From the NCBI GenBank assembly GCA_037501455.1, contig CM074862.1:63457501-63521500 (forward strand): a stretch of DNA of 64,000 bases. The letters run 5' to 3'. The stretch's first letter is position 1. Each line of letters opens with the position of its first letter. This DNA is from Lantana camara. Taxonomy: Eukaryota; Streptophyta; Magnoliopsida; Lamiales; Verbenaceae. Position numbers and translations under genes: made by a program. A model generated the notes under the pieces. That model made no database searches. It saw nothing but the letters and a program-made list of their open reading frames with translations, and had not been told where the DNA came from. Shown here in pieces: positions 34,491-46,584 of the stretch.

Positions 34491-37040
34491 CCCTTCCACT
34501 CAAGCACACAAGCAGAAGCAAGGTTCACAATAATCAACACACACTCCACTGGTCAAGGTATCACACAATAACAAGAATTTAAATATGTAAGCGATGCATG
34601 TATGCTCGTGCGATAGATGCTTAGCGTACCGTTCACCGTAGTAATGGAATTGATGTTGTGACTTTACTTCTACGATTTGGATAGTCTGATCTCTAGCTGG
34701 CTTGATTCCCAACTTGTCTTTCATATCTTTAGTAGATGTTTGACTGAGAAAGTCAGACCCTTGGTTGATCCTATTCCCGAATCCATTCGGATCCTTACTC
34801 ATAGTTATCTTCTGCAATTAACCGAGCACCAGTTTATTCCGCCTACGATCAGAACATTTATCTTTGTATCAGGTTCATTATATTCTCTTTGGCCGTACAA
34901 GAATCTTGAACTTTAACTCCCACTTCATACACTGTCACTAACAGGTTAAATTCTTTGTTGAAGATTTGGTCATCTGGAACTAGTTGATATCCTTCTTAAA
35001 AGTGATAAATTTGACCAATTTCCTTTCTTAAAACTAATTTAGGAATCCATCAGAAGTTCCCTGATAATATCATCATCCTCGCTGTCTGAATCACGTGCTT
35101 ATAAATTCCCAAGCGAACCACTCTCTTCGATGCCCTATGAAGATCTTTATCCCGGTTATATTAACTTAACTCAAACTTTGAAGTTTTAAACTGATAACAC
35201 CACCTTATTCTTTTCCTGTTACTATCATTGGGTCATTCATGTCCGTGAGAAGTATCTTCCTCGAGCACCACTGTGAATTTAAGTTTCATGTCCGGTCGTG
35301 CTCTCCCCCAAGAAACTCTATCTCAACTCCTTAAACTTTTTCTACCGCTTCTTGGGTCAAAACACCTCAATTTCTTCAACTTAGCTTCCTCGGTATAAGT
35401 GGTTTAATCACGCCACTTATCTAGTGATAGTCCTCACATTTCCTTTGAAGTAATTAATAGGAATGGCAACCTGCTTCTTTCGTTCCCACTTTCGATTCTA
35501 TTTCCCCAAACCTCAGAATTTTCCATTTCCTTTTTAACCAACCAGTACCACCCAGAATTTCTTCTTTTCTTGATTCCAGCAAGAATCAATCGGAGTACCA
35601 CTTGATAAATAAGATGTGGGGGATACCTATCAAGTAAACACTAAAATGCATGTCGGATTAGGGTGCCAATGCAATATCACACTTGTAAACAATTAAGGAT
35701 GCAACACATTGGAACAATTATACAAATTAGAGATGCGCATATAAATAGAGAAATTTAAATAATTAAAGCGACGTACGATGCACGTGCTTATGAATGCATA
35801 GAACCTGTCACCGTAGTTGTAAACTTTAACTTGGCATATTCTTTGTTTCTCAAATTGCAGGTTTGTCTTGAATTAATTGTTCACCTCTTCTTTACCCACG
35901 GTCTTTCAAATATTCAAAGTTCCCGTGTATCGACTTATGGATCTCCCAAGTCCGAGATTAAAATCTCTTGAACCTAAATTCTTCAACACCATGAAGTTGG
36001 TATCTTGACTTCTCTCGAAGAATCAATCCCCAATTGTTTACATTCGAATACATAATTTCCCTCCAATAGTTCTTTGTCTTTCTTTATCGTTTCCATTTGT
36101 TGCTCCTAAGCTCTTAATTAAATCTCACAACTCGACACTTCATCTTGAATTTGGAAGATGAACTCATATCCGGCCGAAAATAAAATCCTTAGCATTGTCA
36201 CTATCCATGAACTTATACTTACCACGTCGACTAATTTTCTTTAATCCTTCTCAATCCAACTCCCGATTCTGAAGCATGAGAATTCCCTCTTCGTAGTCTC
36301 TTCATCCTTTTTCATCAATCTAAATCCCAAGCTATATTATTCTTCATATTTTCTTCCGCCTCCTTCTCAAGTTAGATGGTCTTTACTACTTCTCAACCAC
36401 GAACCTACTTTACTTTAATTCTTTTGAAGGTCATCGCCTCCACGTTGATAGAAACCTTGAATTTAAAACATCTTCGAGATTTCTCTTCTTTGGAATCTGG
36501 TTGCCAAATCTTCGTAGTGTAAACAAACATGTTGATCTCGTGAAACCAAATCATTACACGCCCCAAATCCCGTCTCATCATGGATTCACCATCGGTAATA
36601 GAGCTGGCAAACTTTTCCTTCGAACTGACCTCTTATTCTGGACTTTGTCACTCGAGCCCTAACCTCACATTAGAAAAGGTTTGACTCTTAAATTTCTATA
36701 GAAATCCCCAAGGCATTCCTTACAGCTTCCGAGCTAAAAGAAGAGCTTGTGGTAGCCTGTGGTTGTCGTAAAGATTGGCCGTGGTTTGATATTGTCTTCA
36801 TATCCTACGAATCACAGCTTGTTTTGAAAATAAATGCATGCGATTAGTATATGCTCATGCCACATAATTACCACCAAAAGAATGGATTCAATGCAAAATG
36901 CAACAAATAATCTAATAAAGTTTGAAAAAAAATCACAATTCAGTGTTCAAGAATGATGCAATGCACACATTGACAATTAGTTCCTATGCCGTGCGACCTA
37001 TACTCGAGACAACACGACCCAGAGCACCGGTTCTGAACCT

Positions 37041-37056
37041 GGCTGCTTTGATACCA
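37041..37056 (-). other. LARD-B primer-binding site (tRNA-iMet type)
   Basis: On the minus strand TGGTATCAAAGCAGCC lies 8 bp from the 5' LTR. One base differs from the TGGTATCAGAGC of the other elements. Confidence 0.88.
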
Positions 37057-37064
37057 CCTAAAGA

Positions 37065-40000
37065 TGTAGCACCCGGGACGATAGGCACCACATCCCCCGC
37101 ACTATGAGTCTAATCCACATATGAAATAAGCAGTCCACACATGAATCGGACTCACAGCGAACGGGTGACAATCAAAAGTACAGTCCTGACTAGGCGGTAG
37201 CTAACCCTGGAACCATCAACCAAAAACCAAAATGCGGAAGCAAGGAAATCATCCATGTAATATTCATGAAATAATGGAAATCCTAAACGAGTATAAATAC
37301 GGGTTCCACTAATCAGTACACCTGTCCTAACCTGTCCCGAATCAATATCAATTCAATAAGGGCACACTGGCCAACAATAATAAATCAATAATTAATCAAT
37401 ACAGTATTTAAAGACAATATAATATGCAGTGAGTGTAAATAAGTGAGACTAGAACAAAGACTCGACACTCTAACTCCGCCTAGTAACCAACACCTGCAAA
37501 AGAAACTGGAAAAAGGGGGAAAGAGGGGTCAGTCTCTAGAAGACTGAGTGAGCAGGGGCGATACATAACATATAGAAACATGCACATGCAAGTCATAAAT
37601 CCCGAGCAAGGTTTTATTTAAAGTTAGTTCCCAAAAAGGGCAAAAGAATGACTCAGCAATGCTCAGACTTTACGACTATTCATATTAAATTCATTAAGTT
37701 CATAAATCATATTCAATCAATAAGGCTCGGCGAGTGAGCGTGCACAATCTCCAACCAAACGCCGACCGTGTACGACAAATATCATTAATACCTTAAATAG
37801 GTGATCATGCAATATATCATAATACACACAAATCATATATCATATCCTAAACATATTCGGTTGGGCAATCCGTGTCCCGGCCTTCCCGCACGGTGCCTAT
37901 CATTCATAAACATAATCATAGTCATAATCATAATCATAAATAAGTTCCAACCTTCTTCCTCCGGGTGGTGGACAGGTTAGCAAGACCCGACCACCTCATA
38001 CATAGGCCGATGGGGTTTCATGACTCCCGCAAGGGCACTCAGCTCCCATTCCCCGCTAATCCTCCTAGCGAGGGCCGGTATCACCGTACATAAGGTGGGA
38101 CTAGCACAAGGGATCACCGTCGGCCCTTGCCTCCCCGGATAGCCACTTGCACTAAGTCCCTGGGCCCGTGCAATCATAACATACATACATAATCTCGCCA
38201 AAACATTTAAATTCATAAGAACATAACATACTTCATAATTTTGGAGAAAAGGTTACTCGATAATAATTTACTCGATGACTCCACTTTGAAAATAACATAT
38301 AGATATATACATAAGGTTTTGGCCAAAACTTGTCACATAAAGGTTGTAGGGTTTAATATATAACTAGAACGAAAACACCCTCACCTGGAATTCCACGAGA
38401 CAAGAAACAAGAGCAATACGGGTGCCTATTCAATTTGGAAGTCTCCGCCCTGGAAACAAACTGTACAAGAGAAGGAACAATGTGTACTGGTGAGAAGTGA
38501 CTCAATATAAAACCACATAGACGCACGGCAATGCTAAACACATGATATGAGATGTATAAGAAGTAAAATGATGTTATGGAGTTACACAATCAAGTAATTC
38601 TTTCAAGTACATTCCATACATGAGGGTTTCAAGCCCAATCATTTCATAATTCCTAGCAATCAAGTCATGAACTTCATATAACATTTATAATTCAGGTATA
38701 TCAAGTTTACAATTGTAAAATAAACAATAGAGACATTCAAATCATTTAAATCTCCCAAAATCACATATCAATTCCAGCTATATCAATTTTATATAATTCA
38801 CACATGGCATACTCAATCCAAATATCACTAAGCGGATTCAAATAACAAGGTTACCTATTTAAATCAAACAATATTCATATTGTTTACAAAATTACACAAA
38901 CACCCCCTTCAAGTTAGACAATTAGCTCAAATACGGCATATCGGAGTTCAAATTGCAAATCAAAGCATCAACATATATCATAGATCATTTAATACATGCT
39001 TTCGTACACATTGGAATTCATATTGATCGACAAATCAAGCAATTAACAATTTATTGCAATTAAAATAATTAATTTCAATTAAATAGAAATACACAAAATA
39101 AATCACAACAAATCAACCGGGCATCCGATTGACAAACGGAAAGTGACGTTGGACTCACCACAACGAAAGGGACTTTCTGTCCGAAAGTCACCGGAATGCC
39201 GCTACCGTAGCCGGCCGAACAGCCACCGGCCGCCACCGGAATACCGCCTCCGGTGGTCGGAAAAATCCCCGGAAGGACAGGAACGCGCGTCTCGGCCTGC
39301 TCAACAAAAGCCCTCAAACAATTTCAGAAAATGCCAAACACGCAGGACTTCGTTAACGAAAAACCGAATCAAATCCCAATGACGAAAACTGAAATTAAAT
39401 ACAAACCGCTAAACGAAAATGAAATCCGGGCATACCGTTGGAAAGCTTATAACGAGCCCTACGAAAGCCCCAAGTCAAATCGCCGGAAAAACCGCCGGAA
39501 CAGTAACCGGTTCAGACCCGCCGGTTCACCACCGGTTCACCGCCGGTCCGCCGCCAACGGCCGGTTCTCGGGATTCCGTCGATGCCATCCGTTAAGTCTC
39601 GTCAATCCAAGCAACTTTCGTGAAGGCTCCACCACCAAAACCGGCCGGGAAAAGGCCGAACCACCACCCCGAAGTCGCGCCGCTGCGTCACCGCCGGAAC
39701 CGCCACCTACGCTGCGATTCGCTCGAAAAGGAGGCCGGAAATGGAACGGGAAGGGTCGAAAACATAGGGTAGGGTGGTTGTTGGCCGGCGAGGGTCGCTG
39801 GAACGCCGCCGGCGTGGAGGTGGCGCAACCCGCCACCGTCGGACCACCGCTGCTCCGCCGCTGGTCACTTTCAGGCCACGAAACTGGTACGGTTGTGACG
39901 GGCTCGTCGAGCTGATAAATTTGCACTATTGATTCGTCGAATTCCGTCGAGAAACGAGGGAGAACGAGCTAGTGTGTGTTTTCACACCTCCACTGTGTGT

Positions 40001-40382
40001 GAACAGTGTTGGATCGCTGGAGAAGACGATGGCTGGAGCTGATCTGATTTTGGCACGCAAAACGAGGAAACCCGAGTATATATCTCGGACCCTCGTACTC
40101 AAAAACGATCGGAAGAACGGGCTAACGAAGTCAGAATTGGGCAAACTTAGAGTCTACGGACTCGTCTCGATGCCCCGGACGCAAAGGAAGGGTCAAAGAA
40201 GTCAAAATCTCTACCGAACGAGAAGTGACCGGAAAAACCCCTTAAAAGAAGAAAATTACAAAAAGGGCCCTAACTCTAAAAGAGTCCAAAAGAGGGCCAC
40301 ACAACGCACCAATCACATAATTAAACACATAAAAAGGTTGAAAGGTGACGTACCTTATTTATCGAATGAGCGGGGCGTTACA
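37065..40382 (-). repeat. LARD-B 5' LTR (3318 bp)
   Basis: Same length and almost the same sequence as 30523-33840. Differences seen include G/A at about 38508 and 39145 and C/T at about 39592. The frame at 39253-39915 overlaps an antisense frame and is longer than its 3' LTR counterpart only because of a stop change. Confidence 0.95.
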
Positions 40383-40403
40383 TTAACTGGTAGAACCTCG
40401 GAC
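40383..40403 (-). pseudogene. 21-bp island of element D pol between two insertions
   Basis: It consists of TTAAC (right TSD of LARD-B), 11 bp of D, and CGGAC (left TSD of Copia-B). On the minus strand it encodes a few residues (SEVLPV) that join the integrase C-terminal domain at 59208-59868 to the chromodomain at 30319-30522 in one frame. Confidence 0.9.
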
Positions 40404-41112
40404 TGTTGGAAAACACGAATCAGAAAGCAGCGGAATTTAAAAATTTTTCCCAACAAAAGGATCTTGAACTCGCAATCGTGTAACCAAATTCGTAAAGATA
40501 GAAAACTTACTTTTCTTTTGTTCTTTCTTGAAGCGTTTCAAGCTACCCAAGAATGCTCTTCTCGCGGATTGATCCCCTCTCCTTGGTAAAGCTAGAATCT
40601 TCAAACTTCTAACTTGAAGTCTCCAGAGAAAGTCCACCAACTTGATCACAATCTAACTAGTAAGGATGCTAGTTCTCTAGTTAGTGTTTAGGCTTAACCT
40701 AGGGTTTAATTTAATCTTGGAGAAAGGAAGGTGTTCAACACATGAACCAAAAGAATTGCCAATTAGCTCTAAAGGGGAGCATGAGCTCCCCTATATATAG
40801 GAAAGGGAGAGGGACGGCCGAACCTATTCCTTGTTGGACAAGGATTTGGTTCCTCTCTCTCCTATTACTTGATCATCAAGTGTTTTCCAACTTTGACTTT
40901 GAATTCTAATTCAAGTCAACTTTTAAGAGAGCTAAAAACATCCAAACTATTTTTGGATAATTTTATACCTTATTTATTATAAAATAAATAACTTATTTTT
41001 ATCTAATTAATTAATTCGCAATTAATTAACTAGATTATTTTCTCCAAAATAAGACTTTCTTTTTAATTCAAAATTAAACCAAAGTCTATTAAATAATTAA
41101 CACCTTTAATTA

Positions 41113-41152
<40 letters not shown>

Positions 41153-42375
41153 TATATTCACACGTGTGTGACACGTGTCACAGTGACACGTGTCACTCAC
41201 GTGAGCCACACGTGTGATTTCACACGTGTGGAACCCTCTTGGCCCGATTAACTCGTTTAATCATTTTCAAGCCTCAACTCATGTAACCAAGTTGTTGTGT
41301 GTGACCCTCTAGGTTCTCAATTCAATTAGCAGTGACCCCAATTAATTAATTCACTAATTAATTAATCAGTCCACAGATTAAACGACCATAGTCTAGCAAC
41401 AGGTGTTTAACCCCTAGCTGAATTGGAATGTTCGGATTCGACAGAACCTTTAAGTCATTGATTCATGCGAGATACAATCCTTCTACTTACTATCTCTCAA
41501 CCAAGATCTAGGGCAAGGGAATAATCAGAACCCTAATAATCCGGTCTTAAAGCTAAGTGCATTTCATATCCATTTGATCTCAATCCAAGAAACCCTTTTC
41601 TTGATGTCTTGATCTACTGCCTTGGCCAAGGACTCCATATGGCATATGAATGACTTACACAATAAGAGATCACCTTGCAAATGCAAGTGTAGGTCCTTTC
41701 TTGATTCTCATTCACTTTCAAGAATCACTTGTGCAGCCCCAGCATAAGCCTTGAATCAGTTGTCTAAGGCGACACCCTTTAAAGCTTATACCTAAGACTA
41801 CAGAGTTAACTCATAAAGTGACAAGGAACCTCAAGTCTAAGGATCAGTTAATCACATCAATGACTCGTGAGATGTTTCCTAATCTGGAAGTTTCCATTTC
41901 CTGAAATAGAAACTTCCTTTCCCATTTAGGAATGTTCTCACACGGGGCACCTCAGTGAACTTACTTATTAAAGTAAGCACCCTCATGTATCACGCACGTA
42001 TCAACTATACACTTTCCACCTCCATGAAACAAGGTGGTCCTTCTTAAGGGCATGATCCCACAAGCAAGCCTTAGAGGAGTCAGGTTGACACTCCCACTGT
42101 CTGTAGGACTCATAGGCTTGGAGTGTTTTACTAATCATGACTTATGTGATATAGGGCTCATTTCATGAACCATTTCACATAAATGGTAGAGTCCTAAAGT
42201 CATCAGGATTAGGGGAGTTCTCATACATGCACAGCTAAAGTAAACGCATACGAAACAAGAGCATATAAAGAAGTGTTGCCTCAATTCGTTATTTTATTCA
42301 AAGATTGTCTGTGATTACAATAAGGAAAAGCACAAAGCGGATATACAATCGGCTTTTAGGGCACTATTCCTAACA
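40404..42375 (-). repeat. Copia-B 3' LTR (1972 bp)
   Basis: It is 24 bp longer than the 5' LTR because of a longer TA run and a duplicated CACGTG segment. TATA box at 40791-40800; box cluster at 41159-41230. Confidence 0.95.
41159..41230 (-). promoter_or_regulatory. Expanded CACGTG-box cluster, Copia-B 3' LTR
   Basis: It carries an extra GACACGTGTCACAGT-like unit compared with the other three copies, giving six boxes. Confidence 0.65.
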
Positions 42376-42385
42376 ATCTCCCACT
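42376..42385 (-). other. Copia-B polypurine tract
   Basis: On the minus strand AGTGGGAGAT abuts the 3' LTR, as in Copia-A. Confidence 0.85.
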
Positions 42386-42391
42386 TGCCCG

Positions 42392-43974
42392 TCAAAGCCA
42401 TTCTAAAGCTACTCTAAGTCCCATCTTCTGAAGATGACCTTGGAAAGCTTCTCGACTAAGGGGTTTAGTAAGTGGATCTGCCACGTTCTCTGCTGATGTG
42501 ACCCTCATAATTTGTACATCTCCTCTTTTGATAATATCACGGATTAGGTGATACTTCCTCATAATGTGCTTGGTCCGTTGGTGAGATCTTGGTTCTTTTG
42601 CTTGAGCAACTGCCCCAGTGTTGTCACAAAACACAGTAATGGGGTCTTTCATGCTAGGAACAACATTCAACTCTTGAATGAATTTTCTAATCCAAACACC
42701 TTCCTTAGCTGCATCATTTGCAGCTAAGTATTCGGCCTCAGTGGTCGAATCTGCAGTGGTTGTTTGCTTGGAACTCTTCCAACTCACTGCTCCGCCGTTC
42801 AGGCAGAAAATGTATCCTGACATTGACTTAAAATCATCTAAGTCAGATGCAAAGCTTGCATCACAGTATCCTTCGACAGTAAGATCTTTCTGACCTCCGT
42901 AAACTAAGAATAAATCTTTAGTACTTTTCAAGTACTTAAGAATATTCTTCACGGCAACCCAGTGACCATCTCCAGGGTCAGATTGGAAACGACTTGTCAC
43001 ACTAAGTGCATAAGCCACATCCAGTCGAGTACATAACATTGCATACATTATGCTACCTATTGCTGACGCATAAGGTGTATGAGTCATTCTCTCCTTCTCA
43101 AGGTTAGTCTTAGGACACATCTTCTTTGAAAGACATGTTCCTACACTCATAGGAAGGTTCTTAACCTTTGCTGACTCCATATTGAATCTCTTCAATACTT
43201 TGTCAATGTACATCGACTGTGATAGTCCTATTAACCTTCTAGATCTATCTCTATAGATTTTAATTCCAAGGATATAGGATGCATCACCAAGATCTTTCAT
43301 CTCGAATTGGTTCGATAACCATAACTTAGTCACTTTCATGTCATCCCTCGAATTCCCAATAAGAAGGATGTCATCAACATAAAGTACTAAGAATTGCACT
43401 GAGGTCTCCAATTCCTTTCTATACACACATGATTCATTCGAAATTTGCATGAAGCCAAACGCTTTTACTGATTCATCAAATCGAATGTTCCAATTCCTAG
43501 AAGCCTGTTTCAATCCATAGATTGATCTTTGGAGTTTGCAAACCTTTTGCTCACTCCCACTGAATGTGAAACCTATGGGTTGCTCCATATAAGTGTCTTT
43601 GTCAATGTCACCATTGAGAAAGGCAGTTTTCACATCCATTTGCCATATCTCATAGTCATAATATGCAGCAATGGCAAGCATGATTCGAATGGACTTTTGC
43701 ATTGCAACTGGTGAAAAGGTTTCGTCAAAGTCCACGCCGGGTCTTTGAGTGAATCCTTTTGCAACCAGTCTTGCTTTGTAGGCTGCAATGCTTCCATCAA
43801 CTCCAAGCTTTCTTTTAAAGATCCATTTGCAACCTATGGGTTTGACCCCATCAGGCAAATCTACCAAGGTCCAAACTTGGTTGGAGTTCATGGAATCCAT
43901 TTCGGATTTCATGGCTTCTATCCACTGTTCAGAGTCAGAATCTGAAAGTGCCTCCTCATATGTTGAAGGATCAT
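42392..43974 (-). pseudogene. Copia-B pol: RT and RNase H (open, cut off by LARD-C)
   Basis: An uninterrupted frame of about 527 codons. RT shows KWIFKRK, MDVKTAFLNGDID and LYVDDILLIGN. RNase H shows YCDASFASD, STTEAEYLAAN and CDNTGAVAQA, ending with ADPLTKPLSREAFQ. The domain is intact in sequence but has no start of its own: its 5' end is the LARD-C insertion point at 43974, in a Ser/Asp/Glu-rich linker between integrase and RT. The frame resumes at 52655. Confidence 0.93.
43970..43974. other. Target-site duplication of LARD-C, left copy (ATCAT)
   Basis: ATCAT at 43970-43974 and 52650-52654; Copia-A has the single uninterrupted site at about 11338-11342. Confidence 0.97.
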
Positions 43975-46584
43975 TGTAACGCCCCGATTTTTATTTACTA
44001 ATATTTTATGTCTAGAATAATTTTATAAATTATATTTTATAATATTTTCAGGAAATTCATATTAAACTTATAATTTATCTCATAACTTGAAAATGTTTAT
44101 TTCGTGAAATAAGTACCGAAAATGATTTAATGGTCAACTTGCCCCTATTTGTCCATTCTTTTAAACTTAGGGACCAAATTGCATGAAAACCTTTGAGGAC
44201 TCAATTGAGCACTTTCCAAACTTGATATCCTTAATGGCATAACTTAATTAACTTGAAGGGTTTAATTGTAAATATTACATATTTCCACAAATATCACGGT
44301 ATATTGCATCTCCAAGCTTCTCATGATCATTTGCTTCCAAATTCACCAACATATCCATCTTTCTTGCTCTCGGTTCTTCACGTAGAAAAGGGGGAGAAGA
44401 GATTTCATCAAATCATCCCAAGTTCATTCAAGAAACTCCAAGCTTTTAAGCTCAAGCTTCCATCTTCATCTTCTTCATCTATTTCTTTCATTCAAGGTTG
44501 GTTTTCCATGAATTGGTGATTCTTGAGCATATTTGATTGAGCTAGGGTTTGAGAATTGCATGCTAGATGAACTCCTTGTTGTGTAAAGCATGATTAAATG
44601 ATGATATCTTGAATTATGGCATGATTAATTCATGAGATTCTTGAATATTTAGCATGAATGATCAAGTATGATCATGGGTGTGAAATCATGAATTCTTGAT
44701 GATCTTGTGTGTTTTGAGTGTTTAAGTGTTGGGATATTATTTCTTGAACCTATATGCATCATAATTCCAGAAAAGCATGAATTGGTTGATTGAAAATGGA
44801 ATTTTGGTTGCTTTGTTGATCATTCCCGTAGCCTCCCCTGTTTTTCTCTGTTCTTCATATTTGCAGAAACAGGGAACGGCCGTTCCCAGCCTCAAGGCAT
44901 TGTGGGAACGGGCGTTCCCACCTTTTCAAATGAATTAGCTGGCCGAGCATGGGAACGGCCGTTCCCATTTTGGCCTTGTGCCGGAAGGGCCGTTCCCAGC
45001 TGCAGCGCATTTTAAAACTGAAATCGTTGGCGCGCTTTTGGGGCTTCATGGGAACGACCGTTCCCATTTACAAAGGGAACCCGGAACGGCCGTTCCCACC
45101 TGGAATGCAGAACAAAACTTTCTGCATAAAATTACGTTTTTAGCCCCTCGATCCAACGACTTCTTTGACCCCGAATTGCTGTAATATGTGCTAATATGAT
45201 GTGAAACAACATGTTATCATACCACATTGCATTTTCGTGGTCATCTCGATACATTTCCGCCGTTCGTCACTTTTTGGGCATTTTAGGTCATGTCTCATGT
45301 ATAAGTGTCGTGTTTGCACAGGTCACGAGGGTAGGGACGAGGAGCAAGCCCCGTAGGCCGTGCCTACTTGTCTTTGTCGGTATAGGTGAGGTTTAATTGT
45401 AGTTACATAGAACCTGTATACCCTTTATGTGATATTTTGGCCAAAAAGGTATCTATAGTTATACTTTCTATAAATCATTGATCATTTCAAGTCAGGTTCA
45501 AGCAAGCAAGCAAGCAAGTCAGGTATTGTTTCATGCATGTTTAGGCGAGTAGCATGATGGTTACGTTTGGGCCCGAGGGTAGTGACTAGAGCTAACCGGG
45601 AAAGCAAGGGCTGACGGGTAACTCTGGCTCTATCCTCACCATGTTAGGGGTCACCCCTGAATCCACTAGGAGATTAGTGGAGGAAGGAGCTCCGGGCTTA
45701 GGGATTCATGTACCCTCTGCTCAATGAGATTGGATGTTGGGGCCTTGCAATCCCTTCATCAAACCGGAGGAAAAAGGAGACTGGGGACGAGTCCGGCACC
45801 ACGGATGCGCCTCGGGTTATTGCATGATTGTCATTTCATGAACGTGATATATGATTACACTCGCACGATTGCACGATAAATGAATTGCATGATCACCTAT
45901 TGAATATTAAACAAGCAAGCATGTTCATGTTCATTTGGAGATCGGTTGGAGACCGCCCTTACTCGTCGGGGCCATGTATTGATTGATTGCATGAAACGAT
46001 CCAATAAGTAATATTGATAGTTGTAATCTCGGGCAAGTTATCTATTATTGTGAACCTATACCTTTTAGTTATAAAACCTTACCCGAGGTTATAACTTGCA
46101 TGTGATTGCGCTATATATATATTTATGCCCCTCACTCAGTCTTCGGTAGACTGATACTTCACTTTTCAGGTGATTGAGAGCCGGTCGTGCTAGGCGGGAG
46201 TCTGGTCCAGTCTTGCATTGTCACGAGTCTAGCAGTGCACCATCATGTATATGTCTTGCTACCTTTCATGTTATGATCGTTATTAGTATTTTTGAATACT
46301 TGATCATGTATAAGAGATGATAATGTATTGATAGTTAGTTTGGTATCTATATGTACCTATCTAATAAATATGGTACCTATATGTATTTATGAGTTAATGC
46401 TTCCGCTTTTAATTTTATATGTCCTAGTTTTGTATTGTTTTGGGGTTTAGTCCCGCCTAGCTCGTCTTCTCTTTTCTTGTCACCCGTTCGCTATAGGTTA
46501 GTTCATGTACGAATTGTCCATTTTGTATGTGGATTGGCCTATAGTGCGGGGGGTGTGGTACCTCCACGTGTCCGGGGTGCTACA
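43975..46584 (+). repeat. LARD-C 5' LTR (2610 bp)
   Basis: TGTAACGCCCCGATT...GGGGTGCTACA. It contains a palindrome array (44872-45097), an AAGC microsatellite (about 45502-45517), an inverted repeat CCACTAGGAGATTAGTGG near 45674 and a long GC-balanced block (45540-45830). The 88-codon frame at 44253-44519 is not considered a gene. Confidence 0.96.
44872..45097. repeat. Paired palindrome array in LARD-C 5' LTR
   Basis: Six copies of GGGAACGGCCGTTCCC or close variants start at 44872, 44904, 44951, 44982, 45050 and 45082. Spacings are 32, 47, 31, 68 and 32 bp: three pairs again, each about 32 bp apart. The 3' LTR copy is at 50937-51162. Confidence 0.94.

Larger units (their letters stand above)
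33841..37064 (-). other. LARD-B interior, non-coding
   Basis: No retroelement reading frame is visible on either strand. A hairpin array lies at 34127-34490. Two motifs shared with LARD-A and LARD-C lie at 34591-34638 and 35776-35812. Between 34650 and 35760, and from 35820 to 36980, I see pyrimidine-rich plus-strand sequence and nothing recognisable. The leader next to the primer site (36985-37040) resembles those of D, LARD-A and LARD-C. Confidence 0.8.
30523..40382 (-). mobile_element. LARD-B: non-autonomous Ty3-type LTR element
   Basis: A 9860-bp insertion with two 3318-bp LTRs of identical length, a tRNA-iMet-type primer site at 37041-37056, a PPT at 33841-33854, a 3224-bp interior and TSD TTAAC. 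Minus-strand LTR ends are TGTAACGCCCCGC and GGGTGCTACA, as in D. No gag or pol frame is present. By eye the LTRs differ at roughly 10 sites (about 0.3%), mostly transitions, so the insertion is recent. Confidence 0.95.
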
